29,570 bases of DNA from a virus. Where the stretch lies: the IMG/VR virus record IMGVR_UViG_3300020442_000445, positions 1 to 29,570 of that record; one strand, written 5' to 3'. Below, in pieces: positions 1 to 5,276 of the stretch. Under the pieces are notes generated by a model. The model had not been told where the DNA came from, ran no database searches, and worked only from the letters and a program-made list of their open reading frames with translations. Numbering within the stretch: position 1 is the stretch's first letter; every line of letters begins with the position of its first letter. A program made the position numbers and the translations under genes.

Positions 1-846
1 TGTCCAAAGACCCATAACAGGAACAAAGAGCATAAAGAAATGCAACCACCTCTTATTGCTAAACGCAATACCGAAGATCTGAGACCAGTAGCGGTTTGCT
101 GTAACCATTGAATAGGTTTCTTCTTCTTGTGTTGAGTCAAATGCTTTGAATGTGTTTGATTGTTCACCGTCTTGATAAAGTGTGTTCTCTACAGTCACTC
201 CATGAATTGCAGAGAGGAGTGCTCCACCTAGGATACCAGCAACACCCATCATGTGGAAGGGATTGAGGGTCCAGTTGTGGAATCCTTGTAAGAAGAGAAG
301 GAATCTAAAGATCGCTGCTACTCCGAAGGAGGGTGCGAAGAACCAACTGGATTGTCCGAGTGGGTAGATGAGAAATACACTGACAAAGACAGCAATAGGA
401 CCACTGAAAGCAATAGCATTGTAAGGACGGATACCGACGAGACGACTAACTTCAAATTGACGAAGCATGAAACCAATTAGAGCGAAAGCCCCGTGGAGTG
501 CCACAAAACACCAGAGTCCCCCAAGTTGGCACCACCTGACGAAATCACCCTGAGCTTCTGGACCCCAAAGTAGAAGAAGAGAATGACCCATAGCATCAGC
601 AGGCGTTGACACAGCCGCTGTGAGGAAATTAGCACCCTCAAGATAACTACTTGCCAAACCGTGGGTGTACCAGCTTGTAACAAAGGTTGTGCCAGTAAGC
701 CAGCCACCAATTGCCAGATAAGCAGTGGGAAAAAGAAGTAATCCAGACCAACCCACAAAGACAAAGCGATCTCGTTTAAGCCAGTCATCCAAGACATCAA
801 ACCATCCCCTCCCTTGTTGTTGTTGCGATAACGTTGATGCTACCAT
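1..846 (-). CDS. psbD: Photosystem II D2 protein, 3' end cut by window edge
   Basis: The reading frame is open from the ATG at 846 to the left edge and gives 282 codons of a protein that is normally about 352 aa, so roughly 70 C-terminal residues lie outside. Typical D2 segments are visible: [20 protein letters not shown] near the N-terminus, [15 protein letters not shown] around the YD tyrosine region, and [16 protein letters not shown]. The N-terminus ([14 protein letters not shown]) is longer in Gln than host D2. D2 pairs with D1 to form the photosystem II reaction centre in the thylakoid membrane; phage copies are thought to keep the centre supplied during infection. A strong ribosome-binding site (AGGAAGG, 856-862) lies 9 nt before the ATG. 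A TTTAAATA motif (late-promoter-like) sits just upstream. It follows psbA, from which a terminator separates it. Identification is very secure. Confidence 0.98.
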   Translation of the reverse strand, partial: MVASTLSQQQQGRGWFDVLDDWLKRDRFVFVGWSGLLLFPTAYLAIGGWLTGTTFVTSWYTHGLASSYLEGANFLTAAVSTPADAMGHSLLLLWGPEAQGDFVRWCQLGGLWCFVALHGAFALIGFMLRQFEVSRLVGIRPYNAIAFSGPIAVFVSVFLIYPLGQSSWFFAPSFGVAAIFRFLLFLQGFHNWTLNPFHMMGVAGILGGALLSAIHGVTVENTLYQDGEQSNTFKAFDSTQEEETYSMVTANRYWSQIFGIAFSNKRWLHFFMLFVPVMGLWT

Positions 847-896
847 TTTTATGTACCTTCCTATTTAAATCTTTCATTTTGTATAATTGAGGCCAT

Positions 897-912
897 GTAT
901 CCATTTGGATAC
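897..912. repeat. Short inverted repeat in psbA-psbD spacer
   Basis: GTATCC-ATTT-GGATAC forms a 6-bp hairpin in the 170-bp spacer between psbA and psbD, about 50 nt upstream of the psbD start. There is no T-run, so it is not a terminator. It may be an operator or an RNA-stability hairpin in the psbD leader; function unknown. No clear sigma-70 promoter was recognised in this spacer. Confidence 0.35.
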
Positions 913-961
913 TTAATAGTTTCCAAGAAGAATGTAGTTCAAACATGAAACTTTACATTTT

Positions 962-1001
962 TAGGGAAAAGAAAAGGGGTCCGTTTGGACCCCTTGTTTT
1001 T
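962..1001 (-). terminator. Rho-independent terminator after psbA
   Basis: A perfect 9-bp stem, AAGGGGTCC/GGACCCCTT (974-995), with a 4-nt loop is followed on the minus strand by TTCTTTTCCC. It begins about 20 nt after the psbA stop. The plus strand also has a T-run, so it could work both ways, but no plus-strand gene ends here. It would separate psbA transcription from psbD. Confidence 0.85.
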
Positions 1002-1016
1002 AGTATGTAACTGATA

Positions 1017-2093
1017 TCAACCGATAGCAGGTGCGACGAGAGCAACAGGAGTTGTCTCAGCAGCGGCAAGGTCAAGAGGGAAGTTGTGAGCATTACGCTC
1101 GTGCATAACTTCCATACCAAGACCAGCACGGTTAACAACGTCTGCCCATGTAGGGAGAACACGACCATTGTTGTCTAGAACAGACTGGTTGAAGTTGAAA
1201 CCGTTGAGGTTGAATGCCATGGTGCTAACACCCATGGAAGTAAACCAGATACCAACTACAGGCCATGCTGCAAGGAAGAAGTGAAGTGAACGAGAGTTGT
1301 TGAAAGATGCATACTGGAAGATTAGACGACCAAAGTATCCATGAGCAGCAACAATGTTATAGGTCTCTTCTTCTTGACCAAACTTGTAACCATAGTTCTG
1401 AGATTCAGTCTCAGTTGTTTCACGAACCAAGGAGGAGGTCACTAGTGAACCGTGCATTGCACTGAACAAGGAACCACCGAACACACCTGCAACACCAAGC
1501 ATATGGAATGGGTGCATGAGAATGTTGTGCTCTGCTTGGAAAACAAGCATGAAGTTGAATGTACCAGAGATACCTAGAGGCATACCGTCAGAGAAAGAAC
1601 CTTGACCAAAAGGATAGACAAGGAATACTGCCATAGCAGCAGATACTGGTGCAGAGTATGCAACACAGATCCAAGGACGCATACCTAGGCGGTAAGAAAG
1701 TTCCCACTGTCTGCCAAGATAAGCAGAGATACCAATGAGGAAGTGGAAGACAACGAGTTGGTAAGGACCACCGTTATACAACCATTCATCAAGGGAAGCA
1801 GCTTCCCAGATGGGGTAGAAGTGAAGACCAATTGCGTTGGAAGAAGGAACAACAGCACCAGAGATGATGTTATTACCATACATTAGAGAACCAGCAACTG
1901 GTTCACGAATACCATCAATGTCCACAGGAGGAGCAGCGATGAATGCAACAATAAAGCAAGTTGTTGCAGCGAGTAGACATGGAATCATAAGGACTCCAAA
2001 CCAACCGACATATAGACGGTTGTTAGTGCTGGTAACCCACTCACAGAAGGTTTCCCAGTTAGATTGTTGATTTGAACGTGTAAGAGTTGTCAT
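1017..2093 (-). CDS. psbA: Photosystem II D1 protein
   Basis: Full-length D1, 358 aa, uninterrupted by an intron. Hallmarks are present: [14 protein letters not shown], the YZ-region [24 protein letters not shown] with the chlorophyll-ligand His, [10 protein letters not shown] in the QB pocket, and the C-terminal manganese-ligand segment [13 protein letters not shown] followed by a cleavable tail (expected cut after DLA). D1 turns over fast in light, and a phage copy sustains photosystem II while host transcription is shut down. Residue 129 (130 in standard numbering) is Gln in GRQWEL, the low-light D1:1 type rather than the Glu of D1:2 forms. The ATG at 2093 matches the normal D1 N-terminus but lacks a close ribosome-binding site. 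It has its own promoter about 165 nt upstream and a terminator downstream, so it is probably monocistronic. Confidence 0.99.
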   Translation of the reverse strand: MTTLTRSNQQSNWETFCEWVTSTNNRLYVGWFGVLMIPCLLAATTCFIVAFIAAPPVDIDGIREPVAGSLMYGNNIISGAVVPSSNAIGLHFYPIWEAASLDEWLYNGGPYQLVVFHFLIGISAYLGRQWELSYRLGMRPWICVAYSAPVSAAMAVFLVYPFGQGSFSDGMPLGISGTFNFMLVFQAEHNILMHPFHMLGVAGVFGGSLFSAMHGSLVTSSLVRETTETESQNYGYKFGQEEETYNIVAAHGYFGRLIFQYASFNNSRSLHFFLAAWPVVGIWFTSMGVSTMAFNLNGFNFNQSVLDNNGRVLPTWADVVNRAGLGMEVMHERNAHNFPLDLAAAETTPVALVAPAIG

Positions 2094-2253
2094 TATTAAT
2101 GCAATGAAGTAGGGCTGTTAGGGAGACAGCGAAACTTAGATCCTATCCGTACCCTTGAACGGTAGGTAACATTAGAGACGTAGTTTATCCTCCCTATAGG
2201 TCTCGGTTGAAGGGGAGCAGTATAACAAGTGTGGGAATCCTCACCTGCTCATG
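2094..2253 (-). other. Long structured 5' leader of psbA
   Basis: About 150 nt separate the promoter from the psbA ATG and hold no gene of note. Several stems can be drawn: CCTACCGT with ACGGaTAGG (one bulge), GCTGT/ACAGC directly before the start region, and GAGCAG/CTGCTC near the 5' end. The only strong ribosome-binding sequence (GGGAGG, 2189-2194) is about 95 nt from the psbA ATG. It lies 17 nt before a possible 9-codon leader peptide (2143-2172). This suggests control of psbA at the RNA level; it is inference from sequence only. Confidence 0.4.
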
Positions 2254-2287
2254 TATTTATATTAAGCGAAAGTTCAAGTTGTGTCAA
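2254..2287 (-). promoter_or_regulatory. Overlapping sigma-70 and T4-type late promoter of psbA
   Basis: On the minus strand TTGACA (2282-2287), a 17-nt spacer and TAATAT (2259-2264) form a good host sigma-70-type promoter. The sequence TATAAATA (2254-2261), the T4 late promoter consensus, overlaps this -10 box. psbA could therefore be read both early by host polymerase and late by the phage-modified polymerase. Confidence 0.75.
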
Positions 2288-2293
2288 GGGGTA

Positions 2294-2327
2294 TCGGTCG
2301 GTATATATACTCAAATTTACCGACCGA
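2294..2327. repeat. 10-bp inverted repeat upstream of psbA promoter
   Basis: TCGGTCGGTA (2294-2303) and TACCGACCGA (2318-2327) form a perfect 10-bp stem around a 14-nt AT-rich loop. It covers the stop codon of the 122-aa gene and lies 7 bp upstream of the psbA -35 box. No T-run follows on either strand, so it is not a standard terminator. It may be an operator, or a hairpin protecting the upstream mRNA 3' end. Confidence 0.5.
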
Positions 2328-2685
2328 CTCCTGACTGCCAACCATGACCAGACGCATCACCAGAACCATGAAGGTTTTCTGATCCACCTTGAGTCCATGA
2401 ACCACCGTTGGCAGTTGCCATACGATAAAGTTGCTCATGCATAGGAAGTGGTTTTTCTTTTGGTTGACTCTTAACATACTGATGGTTTGCTAAGTTGTCA
2501 AGAAAATCATTTCTATATGTCTGATCATTATTTAATCTTTCAGTAGGATCAGGTTCATTCTCTCCACCCAACTCATCTGCTAGGGGAGGAAGAATATCTC
2601 CATCATAAAATAGATGTTCAATTTCTTTATCTACGGTGAACCAATCATCAAGAGGTAGTTTACCTTCGGGTGCTGGAATTGTCAT
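2317..2685 (-). CDS. Hypothetical protein, acidic, Gly/Ser-rich tail
   Basis: 122 aa starting MTIPAPEGKLPLDDWFTVDKEIEHL. The N-terminal two thirds are acidic and soluble-looking. The last 35 residues are Gly, Ser and His rich (GSENLHGSGDASGHGWQSG). No known domain, signal peptide or membrane segment was recognised. Its ATG overlaps the stop of the upstream 72-aa gene by 4 nt (ATGA), so the two are translationally coupled and probably transcribed from the promoter at 2929-2957. Its stop lies inside the inverted repeat before psbA. Position between ferredoxin and psbA suggests co-expression with the photosynthesis genes, but no function can be assigned. Confidence 0.75.
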   Translation of the reverse strand: MTIPAPEGKLPLDDWFTVDKEIEHLFYDGDILPPLADELGGENEPDPTERLNNDQTYRNDFLDNLANHQYVKSQPKEKPLPMHEQLYRMATANGGSWTQGGSENLHGSGDASGHGWQSGVGR

Positions 2686-2900
2686 GTCTTGTTTTTAAAG
2701 TACTTGTTAATAACTTCAACTTGGTCATGATAACGTGCGATCTTATCTAGTTCTGTCTGAATTGCTTCAGTCACGTCACCATGTTCGCCAATGCCAACAG
2801 GATGTTCTAGATAGACTTCAACATTTGCTCTATGCTTGGCAATCTCACCTTGGGCGTGAGCAAGTAGAGCAGAAAGTAATTGTTCTCTCATGTGTAACAT
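2682..2900 (-). CDS. Hypothetical small helical protein
   Basis: 72 aa (MLHMREQLLSALLAHAQGEI...), predicted largely helical with heptad-like hydrophobic spacing and many charged residues. No membrane segment or metal motif was seen. The first ATG at 2900 is chosen because AAGGA lies 5 nt before it; a second Met follows at residue 4. It is the first gene after a TTGACA promoter and is coupled by ATGA to the 122-aa gene. I recall similar short proteins beside cyanophage photosynthesis genes, but this cannot be confirmed from sequence alone. Function unknown. Confidence 0.75.
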   Translation of the reverse strand: MLHMREQLLSALLAHAQGEIAKHRANVEVYLEHPVGIGEHGDVTEAIQTELDKIARYHDQVEVINKYFKNKT

Positions 2901-2928
2901 GTTAGTCCTTTACTGTAAATCATTTGAT

Positions 2929-2957
2929 ACTGTATCATAAAAGTATTTAATTGTCAA
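2929..2957 (-). promoter_or_regulatory. Sigma-70-like promoter for 72-aa/122-aa genes
   Basis: TTGACA (2952-2957) with a 17-nt spacer to TACAGT (2929-2934) on the minus strand. The -35 box overlaps the ferredoxin stop codon. The -10 box is weak (4 of 6) and lies in a 13-nt palindrome TGATACTGTATCA (2925-2937) that could be an operator. Confidence 0.55.
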
Positions 2958-3247
2958 TACAGACTTTCCTCTTGCTCAGCAAGAAGACTGACTGTATCGG
3001 AAGTAGGATATGCCACACATGTTAGCACAAAACCTGACTCCAGTTGATCGTCATCTAAAAATGACTGCTCGTCTTGATTCACTGACCCTTCAGTGACTCT
3101 CATAGCACAGGATGAACAAGCACCTGCTCTACAAGAATAAGGATGGTACAGTCCTGCCTCATCCAGTGCGTCTAGAATAGTAACGTCTTCAGGACATTCA
3201 AAGGTATCAACTGATCCATCTGTTGCTGTTAAATTAATTGTAGCCAT
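2954..3247 (-). CDS. petF: Plant-type [2Fe-2S] ferredoxin
   Basis: 97 aa, the usual ferredoxin length. The cluster ligands are Cys39, Cys44, Cys47 and Cys77 in the pattern C-x4-C-x2-C-x29-C ([14 protein letters not shown] ... VLTC). It accepts electrons from photosystem I and in phages may feed ribonucleotide reduction, NADPH formation or bilin synthesis. The ATG giving [11 protein letters not shown] is chosen over an upstream in-frame start because it matches the family N-terminus and the longer version would overlap the 37-aa gene. An extended -10 box (3272-3277) lies just upstream. It is the third gene of the leftward hli/ferredoxin cluster and its stop lies in the promoter of the next unit. 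Confidence 0.96.
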   Translation of the reverse strand: MATINLTATDGSVDTFECPEDVTILDALDEAGLYHPYSCRAGACSSCAMRVTEGSVNQDEQSFLDDDQLESGFVLTCVAYPTSDTVSLLAEQEESLY

Positions 3248-3271
3248 GTTAGATATGCGACCTAGGTATAT

Positions 3272-3277
3272 ATTATA
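3272..3277 (-). promoter_or_regulatory. Possible extended -10 promoter before ferredoxin
   Basis: The minus strand reads TGGTATAAT, an extended -10 with perfect TATAAT, about 25 nt before the ferredoxin ATG. No good -35 box is spaced correctly (TTGCAG at 15 nt is the nearest). The box overlaps the stop codon of the 37-aa gene. Confidence 0.4.
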
Positions 3278-3386
3278 CCAGACCGAGTGATCCTGCAACT
3301 ATTCCAACAGACATAAAAAAACCAAACTCTAGGAGTTCCCTAGAGCCTGGTGGAATTGAATTCAAAAATAATTCTAAAAATCTCAT
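3273..3386 (-). CDS. Small putative membrane peptide, 37 aa
   Basis: An open frame of 37 codons beginning [14 protein letters not shown] and ending in a hydrophobic stretch ([17 protein letters not shown]) long enough for one membrane helix. Its ATG overlaps the stop of the upstream 64-aa gene as ATGA, the same coupling used throughout this genome, which is the main support for it being real. It resembles in size the one-helix photosystem and cytochrome subunits, but I could not match it to PsbM, PsbX, Psb30, PsaM, PetM or PetN. Its coding sequence also contains a terminator-like hairpin (CTCTAGG/CCTAGAG followed by a T-rich run). Function unknown. Confidence 0.55.
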   Translation of the reverse strand: MRFLELFLNSIPPGSRELLEFGFFMSVGIVAGSLGLV

Positions 3387-3577
3387 GCCGAAGGGACAGG
3401 CACTGCCTGCATTTGACCTTGACTTATCCTAATACCTTTACCATTGTCATCGTCATCATCATCGTCTGACAAGGCACGTAGAAATAATTCAATTGAAACT
3501 AGAAGTGTCATAGGATAAAAACACCATAGTATTGCTTTCCATATTGGAAATGATTCTATAATAGTGAAATCATCCAT
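3383..3577 (-). CDS. Small one-helix membrane protein with Asp run
   Basis: 64 aa. Residues about 12-34 (IWKAILWCFYPMTLLVSIELFL) form one probable membrane helix, followed by seven consecutive Asp and a short tail ending [10 protein letters not shown] ribosome-binding site (AAGGAAG) lies about 5 nt before the ATG at 3577, which supports expression. The stop is coupled by ATGA to the 37-aa gene. It lies between the hli genes and ferredoxin in the same leftward unit, so a role linked to the thylakoid membrane is possible but not shown. No family recognised. Confidence 0.65.
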   Translation of the reverse strand: MDDFTIIESFPIWKAILWCFYPMTLLVSIELFLRALSDDDDDDDNGKGIRISQGQMQAVPVPSA

Positions 3578-3617
3578 AGATACTTCCTTATTTTTGGTAC
3601 GAATTATTATTTAGAGA

Positions 3618-3725
3618 TCAAAAAATTCCTGGAATAATTTGACCAGTTACGGCATAAGATCCAAGTGCTGCCATGATTCCGATCATTGCCCAGCGTCCGT
3701 TTTGTAGTTCTGCGTTTTCGTTCAT
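3618..3725 (-). CDS. hli: High-light-inducible protein, minimal 35-aa form
   Basis: 35 aa, almost nothing but the chlorophyll-binding helix: ELQNGRWAMIGIMAALGSYAVTGQIIPGIF. The ExxNGRxAM signature of the HLIP/CAB family is intact. HLIPs bind chlorophyll and carotenoid in the thylakoid membrane and dissipate excess light energy around photosystem II; phage copies are common. The ATG at 3725 has AGGAGA about 9 nt upstream. It is the second hli gene in this cluster, 47 bp downstream of the 72-aa one, and is shorter than most phage HLIPs because it lacks the N-terminal extension. Confidence 0.92.
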   Translation of the reverse strand: MNENAELQNGRWAMIGIMAALGSYAVTGQIIPGIF

Positions 3726-3772
3726 TGTAGTAAGTCTCCTGTAAAAGTTAATTGATAGAAGTGAGGGGATCA

Positions 3773-3991
3773 TCAGATGCCGAAGGCACCGAAGAAAAAG
3801 ATGCTACCAGTAGTAGCATAAGAAATCATAGCGGCGATGAAACCAAGCATAGCCCAACGACCATTCTGTTTTTCAGCACGCTCAGCGTGTGTTTCATAAC
3901 CGTATCTTTCTGCATCTGTTTTGGATACCCAAGGTTGAGTCTCCCTTGCAAACATATTCTGTTGTCCATACTCGTTGGTTGTCGTCGTCAT
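3773..3991 (-). CDS. hli: High-light-inducible protein, 72 aa
   Basis: 72 aa with a polar N-terminal half and the HLIP helix at residues 40-66 (AEKQNGRWAMLGFIAAMISYATTGS). The conserved E-x2-N-G-R-x-A-M-x-G motif is present (E40, N43, R45). The C-terminus is Phe/Gly rich (IFFFGAFGI). Expected role is photoprotection of photosystem II together with phage D1 and D2. First gene of the leftward photosynthesis unit, directly behind a consensus sigma-70 promoter, so likely an early gene. No clear ribosome-binding site precedes the ATG at 3991; the next in-frame Met (residue 13) has none either. Confidence 0.95.
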   Translation of the reverse strand: MTTTTNEYGQQNMFARETQPWVSKTDAERYGYETHAERAEKQNGRWAMLGFIAAMISYATTGSIFFFGAFGI

Positions 3992-4015
3992 GATTATGTT
4001 AAGTAACGTAACATA

Positions 4016-4044
4016 ATTATATAGTAATTCTTAAATCTTGTCAA
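4016..4044 (-). promoter_or_regulatory. Consensus sigma-70 promoter for the hli unit
   Basis: TTGACA (4039-4044), exactly 17 nt, then TATAAT (4016-4021) on the minus strand: a perfect match to the bacterial housekeeping consensus, 24 nt before the first hli ATG. It should be read by host RNA polymerase immediately on infection. Confidence 0.85.
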
Positions 4045-4061
4045 GAAAGTTTACAAAGCGG

Positions 4062-4160
4062 TTAACCGTACCACAGATTTAGTGGATGTGGTAACACTTC
4101 TGTATCATAACAGTACCATTCATATTCTGTAGTATAAATTAAGACAATATTATTAGACAT
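4062..4160 (-). CDS. Candidate 32-aa Tyr/Trp-rich peptide
   Basis: Open frame MSNNIVLIYTTEYEWYCYDT... with four Tyr, two Trp and no membrane helix, in the divergent gap between the hli unit and the plus-strand genes. There is no ribosome-binding site before the ATG and the start region overlaps the plus-strand late promoter. The amino-acid composition looks protein-like rather than random, but support is thin. If not coding, the gap 4045-4190 holds only promoters. Confidence 0.25.
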   Translation of the reverse strand: MSNNIVLIYTTEYEWYCYDTEVLPHPLNLWYG

Positions 4161-4166
4161 AAATAA
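4158..4166 (+). promoter_or_regulatory. Late-type promoter for the plus-strand genes
   Basis: ACATAAATA matches the T4-type late promoter TATAAATA at seven of eight core positions and lies about 25 nt before the ATG of the first plus-strand gene. A purine-rich GGAAGGA (4170-4176) follows. No sigma-70 promoter was seen on this strand. Confidence 0.45.
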
Positions 4167-4190
4167 GACGGAAGGATACTGTGTCATGAT

Positions 4191-4709
4191 ATGAAAAATA
4201 TAATTCCTTTTATTATGTTGGCTAGTCTTGGAGTATTGAGTACTCCAGCAAAGGCAGATCTGGTCCATCGTTTGACTACATCTACTCAACTTTCCGTTGA
4301 TGGTGCAGCAACTCAAGCAACCAGAATTGGATCCACTTATAGCACTAGTGGAAATAACATTACAGCATCTACATTTGGTGGTTTGACTGCTGCGTCAGGG
4401 GATAATGCTCTGACCGCACCTGCCACAATGACAGATGCTACGTATACGATTACCACTGCTGGCTCGGCATATTCATTCAGTGAGTCATTCACAATGGGTG
4501 ATAGTGTAGCACCGATGGGATCTGGTGTAGACGTATCTGCTGGTGTCGTCGCAGACATGCCTGCTTTCGGACAAGTTACTACTCAAAGTGGTGGCGTTGC
4601 TGGATCTCTAGCTGGAACAATTACTTCTGCTGGTGTCATTGGGTTGACAGCTGGTGGAGCTGGTACTACAGCTACGGGACAATTTGTGTCAGAATTGACC
4701 GTGCGTTGA
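4191..4709 (+). CDS. Putative exported protein, Ser/Thr/Gly/Ala-rich
   Basis: 172 aa. The N-terminus MKNIIPFIMLASLGVLSTPAKA is a clear Sec signal peptide with likely cleavage after AKA. The mature part is low-complexity, rich in Thr, Ser, Gly and Ala, without Cys, and probably beta-structured. ATG at 4191 is the only workable start; the ATG at 4186 runs into a stop at once. GGAAGGA lies 14 nt upstream, somewhat far. It shares a short pattern (GSAYSFSESFTMG) with the next gene product (GQAFQFTQSYQGP), so the two are probably distant paralogues. It heads a three-gene plus-strand island flanked by minus-strand genes. Export to the periplasm or outer membrane is inferred; the role is unknown. Confidence 0.8.
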   Translation: MKNIIPFIMLASLGVLSTPAKADLVHRLTTSTQLSVDGAATQATRIGSTYSTSGNNITASTFGGLTAASGDNALTAPATMTDATYTITTAGSAYSFSESFTMGDSVAPMGSGVDVSAGVVADMPAFGQVTTQSGGVAGSLAGTITSAGVIGLTAGGAGTTATGQFVSELTVR

Positions 4710-4737
4710 GAAACATAATTATTAATGGAGGATCCAC

Positions 4738-5241
4738 GTGAGCATCCGTTTTGGAAAGATAATCATATCTACTGCGACAAGTGCGGTGGCAGTATTAGTT
4801 ACTGCTGCCGATGTCCTGGCGGTCCCCGTGGTCCCAAATTTCCAGCAGGGCTCAATGACGAGCCACACAGAAACAAACTCCACAGTAACGGAGACAATTA
4901 ATTCAATTGATTATAGAACAGGATGGGAATATTCAGTGACAGGTGTAGGGATCTCCAACAACGGAGAAGCATTAAATCCCAACGTAAATACATCAACAGT
5001 GACAGTAACTCCAAGTGCATCGTCAACAGCAACTGGGGGATCGGCAGTATCAGGAACAGTAACAAGTTCTTACGACGCTTTGGACTTCAACAACCAAAGC
5101 AAGTTCACGATATCAAGTCCAGGTCAGGCGTTTCAATTTACGCAGAGTTACCAAGGACCAGGTATGACGAATCAAACTATTATTCAAAGAACTACAACAA
5201 TCCAAAGCGTAACAGATACCACAAGTACGTTTACGCAGTAA
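4738..5241 (+). CDS. Putative exported protein, GTG start
   Basis: 167 aa. GTG at 4738 is chosen because GGAGGA sits 5 nt before it. The N-terminus MSIRFGKIIISTATSAVAVLVTAADVLA is a signal peptide with probable cleavage before VPVVPN. The mature chain is Ser, Thr, Asn and Gln rich with alternating polar/hydrophobic residues, suggestive of beta structure or a surface fibre. It has no Cys. Similar in style and in one short motif to the preceding gene. Its stop codon overlaps the region where the third gene should begin. Function unknown. Confidence 0.8.
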   Translation: MSIRFGKIIISTATSAVAVLVTAADVLAVPVVPNFQQGSMTSHTETNSTVTETINSIDYRTGWEYSVTGVGISNNGEALNPNVNTSTVTVTPSASSTATGGSAVSGTVTSSYDALDFNNQSKFTISSPGQAFQFTQSYQGPGMTNQTIIQRTTTIQSVTDTTSTFTQ

Positions 5242-5276
5242 TTGCAACGGTTCTCGGTACTAATACTTTACTACCA

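Noticed and set aside
477-800. 107-codon minus-strand frame inside psbD
   Set aside because: It is a shifted reading of psbD; the true D2 frame runs from 846 through the left edge and matches D2 along its whole length.
953-1168. 71-codon frame at the psbA 3' end
   Set aside because: Out of frame with the D1 sequence and includes the terminator; no ribosome-binding site.
1837-2070. 77-codon plus-strand frame antisense to psbA
   Set aside because: A mirror of conserved D1 codons. An antisense RNA is possible, but no promoter was seen for it.
3752-4006. 84-codon plus-strand frame over the hli gene
   Set aside because: Antisense to a clear HLIP and composed of its complement; no ribosome-binding site.
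4045-4190. Possible tRNA or small RNA in the divergent gap
   Set aside because: No cloverleaf arms or TTC-type T-loop could be drawn; the gap is explained by promoters and perhaps a short frame.
5100-5241. Programmed -1 frameshift joining the second and third exported genes
   Set aside because: No slippery heptamer of the X-XXY-YYZ type was found in the overlap, so this is less likely than an unusual start or a sequence error.
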